Of a stretch of 50,639 nt of DNA, positions 15,911-23,153 are shown piece after piece. This DNA is from an uncultured Selenomonadaceae bacterium. GTDB lineage: Bacteria; Bacillota; Negativicutes; Selenomonadales; Selenomonadaceae. The translations under genes were made by a program, and so were the position numbers. The notes below the pieces were generated by a model, which saw only the letters and a program-made list of their open reading frames with translations, searched no databases and was not told the DNA's origin. The number at the start of each line of letters is the position of its first letter. Within the stretch, counting starts at the first letter, position 1. The stretch covers positions 1 to 50,639 of the forward strand of contig CAJOCQ010000019.1 of NCBI GenBank assembly GCA_905233135.1, written 5' to 3'.

Positions 15911-18126
15911 CCTAAACAAATTCCGCCGTCATTGGGCGGGATTAATTTTTGGCGCAAAACTTTTAAGCCGCGCAATTTTAATTTTTCTATCGTTAAAGAA
16001 CTTAACAGCGAATTTTGGAAACAGCCGCCGCTTATTGCGACGGTTTTTATTTTTGTCTGCAGTGAAATTTTTTCGCAAACCTGCGCGACCATTTCGGCTA
16101 ATTGTACGTGAAAAAATTTCGCCAAATCTGCAACGCTCGCGCCTTCTAACCTGCGCGAAAGTATTTCTGCAAAAAGTTTATCCGTTGGCAAAATTAAATT
16201 TTTTCCGACTTCAAAAATACTGTCAAAATTTTTTGTCGAAGTTTCAGCCGCGCTTTGCAGTCTCATTGCCGCTTCGCCTTCGTAGCTTGAAACTTTGCAA
16301 ATTCCCAAAATTGCGCTTACCGCGTCAAACAATCTGCCGCAACTTGTCGATTCAACGCAATTTAAATTTTTTTCCAACATAAAAATTTGCGCGTCGATAT
16401 TTTTTTCTGCAGTCAAATTTAAATCCTTCGCAACAGAAAAATCTTTCAGCATTGAAATTGCACTGCGCCAACATTCTCGCGCAGATTTATCGCCGCCCGC
16501 CTGCAAAAACTTTGCAATGTGCCCGACGCGCTTAAAATTTTTCGTATCGCAAATAAAAATTTCTCCGCCCCAAATTGTACCGTCCGCGCCGTAGCCCGTG
16601 CCGTCAAACGCCACGCCTATTGCTTCGCCGAAAAAATTATTTTCCGCTAAACAACTCAAAATGTGCGCGTAATGGTGCTGAACTTTTACCAACGGTATTT
16701 GCAACTTTGCCGAAATTTCGGCGGCAATTTGCGAAGTTTGATAGCGCGGGTGTAAATCACAAGCTACAATTTTTGGGCGAATTTCCAGCAAGTCAATCAT
16801 TCGGCTGATTGAACTTTTCAAAATTTCAACCGTGCGCAAATCCCCAACGTCTCCAATGTACGGCGAAGGGTACAGCAAATTATTTTTCGCAAGGCAAAAA
16901 GTATTTTTCAATTCGCCGCCAATCGCAAGCGCGGGAATATTTTTTTTGTCAACGAAAAGCGGCAACGGCGCATAGCCGCGACTCCTGCGAATCATCGAAG
17001 GTTCGCCGTCGATAAAATCTAAAACTGAATCATCGGCGCGCATTAAAATTTTTCGGTTGTTTGAAATGATTATGTCACATTCTAAATTTTTCGCCGCGTC
17101 TTCGTCGTCAATCGTAATTGGTACGCCCGAAGGATTTCCGCTCGTCATTACAAGCGTAGCCGGAAAATTTTTAATTTCGTCGGGATAATCGAAAATCAAC
17201 AAGTGCAACGGCGTATACGGCAACATTGCGCCAATTTTATTTATGTGCGGTGCAACATTTTCCGCAATGGTACAATTATTTTTTTTCGGCAAAAGTACAA
17301 TCGGTTTTTGCGGGCTGTCGAGAAAAATTTTTTCGCTGTCAGTCAAAATGCATTCGGCTTTAACGGCGTCAAGATTTTTAAACATAACCGCAAAAGGTTT
17401 ATTCGGGCGAAATTTACTTTCACGCAACTTTTGAACCGCCGAAAAATTTTTGGCGTCGCAAGCCAAGTGAAAGCCGCCAATACCTTTTATCGCCGCAATT
17501 CCGCCCTCAAGCAAAATTTTTCTAACCTTGCGGATTGCCGCCGCGCCGCGTTCGTTACTTCCAAAAATGTAAACTTCGGGACCGCAATTATTACAGCAAA
17601 TCGGTTGCGCGTCGAATCTGCGCGAATCTTTGTTAAAATATTCAGCCTTGCAACTTTCGCACATCGGAAAAACTTTCATTGAAGTGCGTTCCCTGTCATA
17701 GGGCATATTTTCCAGAATCGTAAGGCGCGGACCGCAAGCCGTGCAATTTATAAACGGGTGCAAATATCTTTTGTCGGAGGGGTTGAAAAGTTCCTTCGCG
17801 CAGTTTTCGCAAATTGCAATGTCAGGCGAAACAAAAATATCGCCCGCTTCGTGTTCACTTTCAATAATTTCAAAGCGCGTAAAATTTTTTTCTGAAAAAA
17901 TTTCAGTAACATCAACTTTCAAAATTGCACTGCGCGGCGGAGCTTTTTTGCTAATTGCCCGCACAAATTTTTCAAGATTTTCAAGCGTACCCTGCGCGAA
18001 AATTTCGACGTACGAGCCCTTGTTTGCAACCGTACCGCAAATAAAAAAATCGTCGGCAATTCGACTGATGAACGGGCGAAAGCCGACGCCTTGCACAATC
18101 CCAAAAACTTTTATATTTTGCAACAT
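15862..18126 (-). CDS. hypF: Carbamoyltransferase HypF, NiFe-hydrogenase maturation
   Basis: 754 residues, full length. Acylphosphatase domain (1-90, VQGVGFRPF). Two zinc-finger pairs (Cys106/109/128/131 and Cys156/159/178/181). YrdC-like domain (about 195-385, with GIGGFHLACDA and SKFRPNKPFAVM). Kae1-like domain (about 395-750) with H484 and H488 in QHHYAH. It makes the thiocarbamate used by HypE for the CN ligands of the NiFe centre. It starts 1 nt after the stop of a glycosyltransferase gene, an unusual partner. No other hyp or hydrogenase gene is in the window. The 3' end overlaps the convergent MsrA-like gene. Confidence 0.95.
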   Translation of the reverse strand: MLQNIKVFGIVQGVGFRPFISRIADDFFICGTVANKGSYVEIFAQGTLENLEKFVRAISKKAPPRSAILKVDVTEIFSEKNFTRFEIIESEHEAGDIFVSPDIAICENCAKELFNPSDKRYLHPFINCTACGPRLTILENMPYDRERTSMKVFPMCESCKAEYFNKDSRRFDAQPICCNNCGPEVYIFGSNERGAAAIRKVRKILLEGGIAAIKGIGGFHLACDAKNFSAVQKLRESKFRPNKPFAVMFKNLDAVKAECILTDSEKIFLDSPQKPIVLLPKKNNCTIAENVAPHINKIGAMLPYTPLHLLIFDYPDEIKNFPATLVMTSGNPSGVPITIDDEDAAKNLECDIIISNNRKILMRADDSVLDFIDGEPSMIRRSRGYAPLPLFVDKKNIPALAIGGELKNTFCLAKNNLLYPSPYIGDVGDLRTVEILKSSISRMIDLLEIRPKIVACDLHPRYQTSQIAAEISAKLQIPLVKVQHHYAHILSCLAENNFFGEAIGVAFDGTGYGADGTIWGGEIFICDTKNFKRVGHIAKFLQAGGDKSARECWRSAISMLKDFSVAKDLNLTAEKNIDAQIFMLEKNLNCVESTSCGRLFDAVSAILGICKVSSYEGEAAMRLQSAAETSTKNFDSIFEVGKNLILPTDKLFAEILSRRLEGASVADLAKFFHVQLAEMVAQVCEKISLQTKIKTVAISGGCFQNSLLSSLTIEKLKLRGLKVLRQKLIPPNDGGICLGQALATSNFLNLPKLT

Positions 18127-19143
18127 TTATTTTTTACCGCTCAAAATTCTGACCATATTCATTGAATTTATCATAAGGCACGAAATTAAAACGTCGAAAT
18201 TGCCCGCCTCATTTTTCAACGCCTCAACAATTTTTTCGTAAATTTGCATTGGCGAAAATCTGCCGTAACTGTTCAGCATCCAACTCATATTTTGCAACAT
18301 TATATGATTAACAACGGCGTAACGATACGCGGGATTTTTTTGGAAAAATTCGAGCCCGCCCATAAATTCGTCAACGTGTTTCAAGCCGTTAATAATTCTG
18401 TCAATTTTTTTATGGACGCCCTTTGCATTCAAATTAAAATCAAAGGCTTCCATACTTGTTTGTTCTTGGTAGCGGCGATAAATATAAAAAAGGTGCGGCA
18501 CAAGTATAATTTTCTTCGCCAAACAAAGTAATTCAAAAGTCCAGTAGCTGTCCTCCTGTACAACTGGCAAAAATTTAATTTCGTTCTCAATCAGAAAATC
18601 ACGGCGAACAAATTTCAGCCAAGGATAAACTTCAAAGAAATTTTTCCCCCACGCTTGAAGCCGCCAATTTAAATCTTCAGTAACTAAATTAACCGTAACA
18701 TCTTTAATATCACCGACGAGCATTGAACTTTTGACGAAATTTTTTCCTACGCCCATTGAAGTAAGATATTTTTTGCAATACAAAATATCAGCCTGCGTTT
18801 GCTCTGCAATGTTGAAAAAATTTTCCAGCGCGTTTACCAAAATAACGTCATCGTTATCCATAAAAAAAATATATTTGCCGCGAGAAAATTCCAAGCCCTT
18901 GTTGCGCGGAAGGCTGGGACCTCCGCTATTTTTTTTCATATGAATCAACTTTAATCTGCCGTCAAATTTTGGGATAAAACTTTCAACAATTTCGCAACTT
19001 TTATCATTCGAACAATCGTCAACCACAATCATTTCAAAATTTTTTAAAGTTTGCCCCAAAACGCTGTTCAAAGTTTCTGCAATATATTTTTCGACATTGT
19101 ACAGCGGGACAATCACTGAAACAGCAGGAATTTCATTCGCCAT
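18127..19143 (-). CDS. Family 2 glycosyltransferase
   Basis: 338 residues from ATG 19143 (GAAGGAG 8 nt upstream; an earlier ATG eleven codons up overlaps the preceding gene and lacks a site). GT-A fold start: VSVIVPLYNVEKYIAETLNS, IVVDDCSNDKS, and a DxD-type MDNDD that binds the metal and nucleotide sugar. The region after about 220 is variable and likely sets the acceptor. It resembles capsule/LPS GT2 enzymes. It sits between a membrane-anchored protein (13 nt upstream) and hypF (immediately downstream). Donor and acceptor unknown. Confidence 0.85.
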   Translation of the reverse strand: MANEIPAVSVIVPLYNVEKYIAETLNSVLGQTLKNFEMIVVDDCSNDKSCEIVESFIPKFDGRLKLIHMKKNSGGPSLPRNKGLEFSRGKYIFFMDNDDVILVNALENFFNIAEQTQADILYCKKYLTSMGVGKNFVKSSMLVGDIKDVTVNLVTEDLNWRLQAWGKNFFEVYPWLKFVRRDFLIENEIKFLPVVQEDSYWTFELLCLAKKIILVPHLFYIYRRYQEQTSMEAFDFNLNAKGVHKKIDRIINGLKHVDEFMGGLEFFQKNPAYRYAVVNHIMLQNMSWMLNSYGRFSPMQIYEKIVEALKNEAGNFDVLISCLMINSMNMVRILSGKK

Positions 19144-19156
19144 AAAATTTTCTCCT

Positions 19157-20176
19157 TCATTCAGGTAACCTGTCATATTCTTTTAAAACAGTGCCGTCAG
19201 CATAATCAATTTCTGTAATTTCGATATGCAACGCGCTTTTTCTGAAGCCGTGTTTCATAACGTCAGAATCTTGTTTAACGAACGGGTTCAGCGTTTTATT
19301 AATTTCAAAAGTTTGCACGCCGCTTTCAGCGTTGGTAACGTCAATTTCAAAGGGCGTAATTCCTGTGTTGCCGTCGCGTCCGTCGAGCAACACGCGCCCG
19401 ATAATTTTTTCAACGGGCTTTTCTGAAAAATAATCTGCGTCGAGTGAAATTTTTAAATTTTGAGAAAAGCCGTATTCGTCGCCTTCGGTAATTTCTGTTG
19501 AAAAACTTTTAACCACGAAAGTTTCAGCGATTTTATCTTTGACAGGCGCGTTTAAGCTGTCGAGTTTAATTTTCAGCGCACGCTTGACGCCGAGAAAATA
19601 GCTTTCAAATCCTTTGGCGTCGATAATTCGCCATTCGTTTTCGGAAATTTTTTGCAGAGCAACTTCAATTTCAAAATCAAAATTCATTTCGCCGTTATGA
19701 AAATTAACCGTCGAAGTTGCCACGCCGTCATTCACAAAGGGCTTTGAATAATTATTGATAATGCAAGTGCCGACGCCTGATTTTTGCAACCATTCCTGCA
19801 TTTCGGTTGAATTTTCGGGAAGATTTACATTGCCCGTCAAGATATAATTTTCAAGCGCAATTTTCGCCGCGTCAATAAAATCCTGTTTCAAATTTTCGTA
19901 CGTGTTGGAAAGTTCCAGCGTCGAATAGGTTGTTGAATTTATTTCTGAATTAATTTTGGCGGTAAGAATTTCTTCGGCGGCAGTTTCAATAATTTTATCG
20001 CTGTCAACGAGTTTATGGAAAGTTGCGGCGTCGTGACTTTCTACGGCGTCAAGGATTGTTTTCATTGAATAACCGGGCAAAGTTTGAACTTTTTGCATTG
20101 CCTGCCAACTTGTAACGCCCATTGCTACCAGCGCCATTAGTACCAACGGCAGAGCGATTGTCAGAATTTTTTTCAT
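19157..20176 (-). CDS. Membrane-anchored periplasmic protein, DUF2939-like
   Basis: 339 residues. One N-terminal membrane helix or uncleaved signal (about 3-20). Residues about 35-170 (YSMKTILDAVESHDAATFHK, then LVDSDKI) look like the DUF2939 pattern of a short helix, an HDxxxFxKxVD motif and later strands. The C-terminal half (about 190-339) is beta-rich with many acidic residues. No catalytic motif is seen. GGAGAG precedes the ATG by about 11 nt. Repeat copy B lies directly upstream, with its tail hairpin 48 nt from the ATG. It is first in a run with the glycosyltransferase and hypF. Function unknown. Confidence 0.6.
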   Translation of the reverse strand: MKKILTIALPLVLMALVAMGVTSWQAMQKVQTLPGYSMKTILDAVESHDAATFHKLVDSDKIIETAAEEILTAKINSEINSTTYSTLELSNTYENLKQDFIDAAKIALENYILTGNVNLPENSTEMQEWLQKSGVGTCIINNYSKPFVNDGVATSTVNFHNGEMNFDFEIEVALQKISENEWRIIDAKGFESYFLGVKRALKIKLDSLNAPVKDKIAETFVVKSFSTEITEGDEYGFSQNLKISLDADYFSEKPVEKIIGRVLLDGRDGNTGITPFEIDVTNAESGVQTFEINKTLNPFVKQDSDVMKHGFRKSALHIEITEIDYADGTVLKEYDRLPE

Positions 20177-20215
20177 TAAAAGTTTATCTCTCCCAAAATT
20201 ATTTCGAAATTATTT

Positions 20216-20478
20216 TTTTTTAATGTACTTTCTTTTTCCGAAGCAAAAAAGAAAGTACCAAAGAAAAGTGCTTTTTTTATCGCCCGTCAGGGCCGCTCGG
20301 TTTCGGTACGCACGTAGTAACAGGTGGCCCCCTTTGGGGCCTCAACTTTTTCCTACGCTTCTGAGTTACCGCGAGCTGCGGCTTTAGTGACGGGCGGAGA
20401 TTACATTAGCTTTAAACAGCAAATGCCGCGCGTCCTGCGCGACTTTTTACGGGGCGCACGTCCGTGTGCGCCCCTCTT
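20216..20478 (-). repeat. Structured intergenic repeat, copy B
   Basis: Same core as copy A on the opposite strand. In the direction of the downstream gene it reads: a GGGGCGCAC/GTGCGCCCC hairpin (about 20452-20475), a CGCGCAGGACGCGCGGC block, an outer CCGCCCGTC/GACGGGCG stem, the GGCCCC/GGGGCC hairpin, then GTACTTTCTTTTTT/AAAAAGAAAGTAC (about 20225-20259). It fills the whole gap between trmD and the DUF2939-like gene; nothing else is seen there. Confidence 0.8.
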
Positions 20479-20480
20479 TT

Positions 20481-21173
20481 TTAATCTTTGCCAAAAATTA
20501 AATCGGGGCGGCGTTGCATTGTTATTTCAAGGGATTTAGCCTGCCGCCACTTTGCAATTTCGGCGTGGTTGCCGCTAAGCAAAACTTCAGGCACTTCCAT
20601 TCCTTCAAAATTGCGCGGGCGCGTGTACTGCGGATAGCTCAACATTCCGTCAAAAAATGAATCAGTCTCCGCCGAATCTGCCGCGCCCAAAACGTCAGGT
20701 AACATTCTTGCGACCGCGTCAACTATTGCCATTGCGGGAATTTCGCCACCCGTCAAAACATAATCACCTATCGAAATTAATTCGTCCGCCAAATTATAAA
20801 TCCGCGCGTCAAACCCTTCATAGTGCCCGCAAATTAAAATTAGCCAATCGACGTTTGCAAGTTCCTTTGCTTTTTCTTGGTTGAAAGTTTTGCCTGCGGG
20901 GTCAGTAATTATAATCCTGCGCGAAGTTGCAGAAGAATTTTTTAAAACTGAACGCACCGCGCGAAACATCGGCTCGGGTTTTAAAACCATTCCGCTCCCG
21001 CCGCCAAAGGGCGAATCATCAACTTGTTTATGTTTGTCAAAGGCGAAGTCGCGCAGTTGCGTTAATCGAATTTCCAAAATTTTATTGTCAACGGCGCGTT
21101 TAATTATACTGTCGCCGAATACGCCGCTGAACATTTCGGGGAATAGCGTTATAATGTCAATTTCTTTTGTCAT
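20481..21173 (-). CDS. trmD: tRNA (guanine-N1)-methyltransferase
   Basis: 230 residues. The SPOUT trefoil-knot family is clear: start DIITLFPEMFSGVFGDSIIKR, DDSPFGGGSGMVLKPEP, the SAM-binding ICGHYEGFDARI with SIGDYVLTGGEIPAM, and the SYPQYTRP loop. It methylates G37 of tRNAs next to the anticodon to prevent frameshifting. In most bacteria trmD sits in rpsP-rimM-trmD-rplS; here none of these neighbours is present. It has repeat B after it and heptad hairpin H1 within 20 nt before its start. GGGAG precedes the ATG. Confidence 0.95.
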   Translation of the reverse strand: MTKEIDIITLFPEMFSGVFGDSIIKRAVDNKILEIRLTQLRDFAFDKHKQVDDSPFGGGSGMVLKPEPMFRAVRSVLKNSSATSRRIIITDPAGKTFNQEKAKELANVDWLILICGHYEGFDARIYNLADELISIGDYVLTGGEIPAMAIVDAVARMLPDVLGAADSAETDSFFDGMLSYPQYTRPRNFEGMEVPEVLLSGNHAEIAKWRQAKSLEITMQRRPDLIFGKD

Positions 21174-21190
21174 TGCAAAACTCCCTTCAG

Positions 21191-21261
21191 TTTAGGTGTT
21201 AGGTTTTAGGTGTTAGTTAAAAATCCCTAAAACCTAGCACCTAGAACCTAGAACCTAAAAA
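21191..21261. repeat. Heptad-repeat hairpin H1
   Basis: Left arm 21193-21216 is three 7-nt units (TAGGTGT/TAGGTTT type). Right arm 21234-21257 is built of CTAGAAC/CTAGCAC units. They pair over 24 bp with one mismatch and several G-T pairs around a 17-nt loop. The stop codon of the Hsp70 gene (minus strand TAG, 21257-21255) lies in the right arm. The second copy is at 28281-28353. Confidence 0.85.
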
Positions 21262-22730
21262 CCTTGCTTTTCAAAGTGATTTTCGCGCTGCTTGTCAATC
21301 GCCGTAACGCGGAGGCGTTGGTCTTCGGTGTATTCAAATTTCACGTCAACAAAAGTTTCACCGCGCGGCGCAGGCGGTAAATTTTTCAAACTCAAAAAGC
21401 CCCTGTAACGATGATATTTCAACTCGGCTTTATTTTCGTCGCCTGCCTCATAAATATTAATGTCAATGCGCGTTTGGTTATCGTAGGCAGTTTCATATTC
21501 GCGCGTAACTTCGCAAGGGTAAGGCGTGCCCTTCGCCAAAATTTTGTCAAAAATCATTTTGTGCTCAAAAGTCATAACTGCAACGCCCAATGAATGCGGC
21601 AGGACGCTTTCAAGTTTCAAAGTGCCGTCATTATTTTTTGACTCGGCTAAACGTGCCGCGCCGCTCGCTGCAAGCCGTAAGTTTTCGGAATTTTTTTCGG
21701 GCGTTTTATTAAAGCCTTCAGAAATTTTTTGGCGAATGTAGGGAATTTGGCAAGTTCCGCCCGCCAAAATCAAGTGCCCTATTTCTTCAACGCGCAAATT
21801 ATTTTCTATAACAAAATAATCAAGCTTATCAAAAATTTTTTCGTACAGGGCGCGGCAAATTTCGTTAAACTCCTTGCGCGTCAAAGTGTAATGCAGTGAA
21901 TAACTTTTTCCGTCAAACTTCACAAGATCCGAAATATTTATTTCGCAAATTTCCTCGACGCTCAAATTTTCCTTAATCCTGCGCGCCTCAATCATTAAGC
22001 GGTTTAAAAGTTTGTTATATTCGCCCTCGTCAATCATTGCGGTAAAGGCGTCAGAAAGATTAATTTTCGCCTCGTCCTCAATGTGGTAAATCAGTTGCGC
22101 GAAAATAATCCTGTCGAAGTCATCGCCGCCGAAATTATCTTCGCCGTCAATCGCCGTTGCCTTATAGGTTTCGCCGTCAATTTCCAAAACAGTAATATCA
22201 AAAGTGCCGCCGCCAATATCAATGACAAAAATTTTTTTATCGGCGGGTTTATCGTGGAAAATTTCAAGAGCCGCCGCCGCCGAATCTTCCAAAATCCACA
22301 TAATTTCAAAGCCGGCAATTTCGCCCGCCCTGCGAATTTCTTCGCGTTGGTTATCGTTGAAAATTGCGGGAACGGTTATAACCGCGCCAATTTCGATATT
22401 TTCTTCAAGATTATTTCGCTCGATAAATTGCCGCCGAATTTCTTTCAAAATTTCAACTGCAACATCAGTAGCGTTAAAAATGTAGCCGTTGCAATTCCAC
22501 GTTTTGCCGACTTCCAAATTGCCGATAAATTTTTTGGCGGAGACAATCATATTTTCGGGCTGCAACGCGCCCTTATTTTGCGCGGCAAGTCCAACGCTTA
22601 TTTCGCCTTCTTCGTCAACAAAAATCACGCTCGGCAAGGACGTTAAAAATTTTTTTTCGCCGTCAACAAAGTAACAGGCAACCGTTTTTGTTGTGCCGAA
22701 ATCTATTCCAATAACATAATCGTAAACCAT
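21255..22730 (-). CDS. Short Hsp70-family chaperone (DnaK-like)
   Basis: 491 residues. The nucleotide-binding domain (1 to about 365) has the Hsp70 signatures GIDFGTTKTVACY, FVIDIGGGTFDITVL and HLILAGGTCQIPYI. A substrate-binding beta domain follows (about 370-480, with LPHSLGVAV and INIYEAGD). The helical lid of full DnaK (610-640 residues) is absent. The final codons run into hairpin H1, which supplies the TAG stop, so the C-terminus may have been cut by the repeat; short Hsp70 paralogues without a lid also exist. It has its own promoter (22758-22786) and GGAGG. No dnaJ or grpE is near. Confidence 0.88.
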   Translation of the reverse strand: MVYDYVIGIDFGTTKTVACYFVDGEKKFLTSLPSVIFVDEEGEISVGLAAQNKGALQPENMIVSAKKFIGNLEVGKTWNCNGYIFNATDVAVEILKEIRRQFIERNNLEENIEIGAVITVPAIFNDNQREEIRRAGEIAGFEIMWILEDSAAAALEIFHDKPADKKIFVIDIGGGTFDITVLEIDGETYKATAIDGEDNFGGDDFDRIIFAQLIYHIEDEAKINLSDAFTAMIDEGEYNKLLNRLMIEARRIKENLSVEEICEINISDLVKFDGKSYSLHYTLTRKEFNEICRALYEKIFDKLDYFVIENNLRVEEIGHLILAGGTCQIPYIRQKISEGFNKTPEKNSENLRLAASGAARLAESKNNDGTLKLESVLPHSLGVAVMTFEHKMIFDKILAKGTPYPCEVTREYETAYDNQTRIDINIYEAGDENKAELKYHRYRGFLSLKNLPPAPRGETFVDVKFEYTEDQRLRVTAIDKQRENHFEKQGF

Positions 22731-22757
22731 AATTTTTCCTCCGTTGCAATAAATGAA

Positions 22758-22786
22758 ATTTTAGCATTTCACGCGCACGCCTGCAA
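22758..22786 (-). promoter_or_regulatory. Promoter of the short Hsp70 gene
   Basis: On the minus strand TTGCAG (22786-22781), a 17-nt spacer, TAAAAT (22763-22758), about 28 nt before the ATG. No CIRCE-type inverted repeat is seen nearby. Confidence 0.6.
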
Positions 22787-22910
22787 CACTTTTAATTTTA
22801 CGAGAAAATATTTCAGTTTGCAAAAAAGCTTATCATTTTTTTGTTACAGGAATTTTCTAAATAATCACGAAATAACAAGCGTAAAAATTTTTAGATTGGA
22901 GAGTTTTAAA

Positions 22911-23087
22911 ATGGCAGATTCCAAAAAAACTTCTTTACTTCAAGCGGTTAGCAAACTCAAAAACGCTAAAAAAAATGTTGCCGCAAATCAAGAGGACGGC
23001 TCCAAAGGTGTTAAGCCGCGCAATGCCAAAGGCGACTCCTTGAAAGAAAAAATTAAAGACGCCGTTTCAAAATTTGACGCCGATTGA
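22911..23087 (+). CDS. Small Lys-rich protein of unknown function
   Basis: 58 residues from ATG 22911 with TTGGAGAG upstream. Composition is basic and polar (about one third Lys or Asp), with alternating short helices (LLQAVSKLKNAKK and SLKEKIKDAVSKFDAD) and a flexible middle. No signal peptide or membrane helix. A good terminator follows at 23111-23140. Divergent from the short Hsp70 gene. I do not recognise it. Confidence 0.6.
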   Translation: MADSKKTSLLQAVSKLKNAKKNVAANQEDGSKGVKPRNAKGDSLKEKIKDAVSKFDAD

Positions 23088-23110
23088 TTATTTACATAAA
23101 AATTTTTTCA

Positions 23111-23140
23111 AGCCGAGAAATTTTTCGGCTAAATTTTTTT
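23111..23140 (+). terminator. Intrinsic terminator after the Lys-rich small gene
   Basis: AGCCGA (23111-23116) pairs with TCGGCT (23125-23130), followed by AAA and seven T. Confidence 0.75.
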
Positions 23141-23153
23141 GGGAAGTGATGAA

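Noticed and set aside
16645-17682. Long plus-strand frames within hypF
   Set aside because: hypF is complete with zinc fingers and catalytic motifs; the opposite frames follow its codon bias and lack ribosome sites.
20324-20539. 71-codon frame between trmD and the DUF2939-like gene
   Set aside because: It consists of repeat copy B plus antisense trmD sequence, with no ribosome site.
22083-22646. 187-codon frame on the plus strand
   Set aside because: Antisense shadow of the Hsp70 gene, which has complete family signatures and a promoter; the plus-strand product has no recognisable motif.
22740-22910. CIRCE heat-shock operator before the Hsp70 gene
   Set aside because: No TTAGCACTC-N9-GAGTGCTAA-like inverted repeat is present in the intergenic region.
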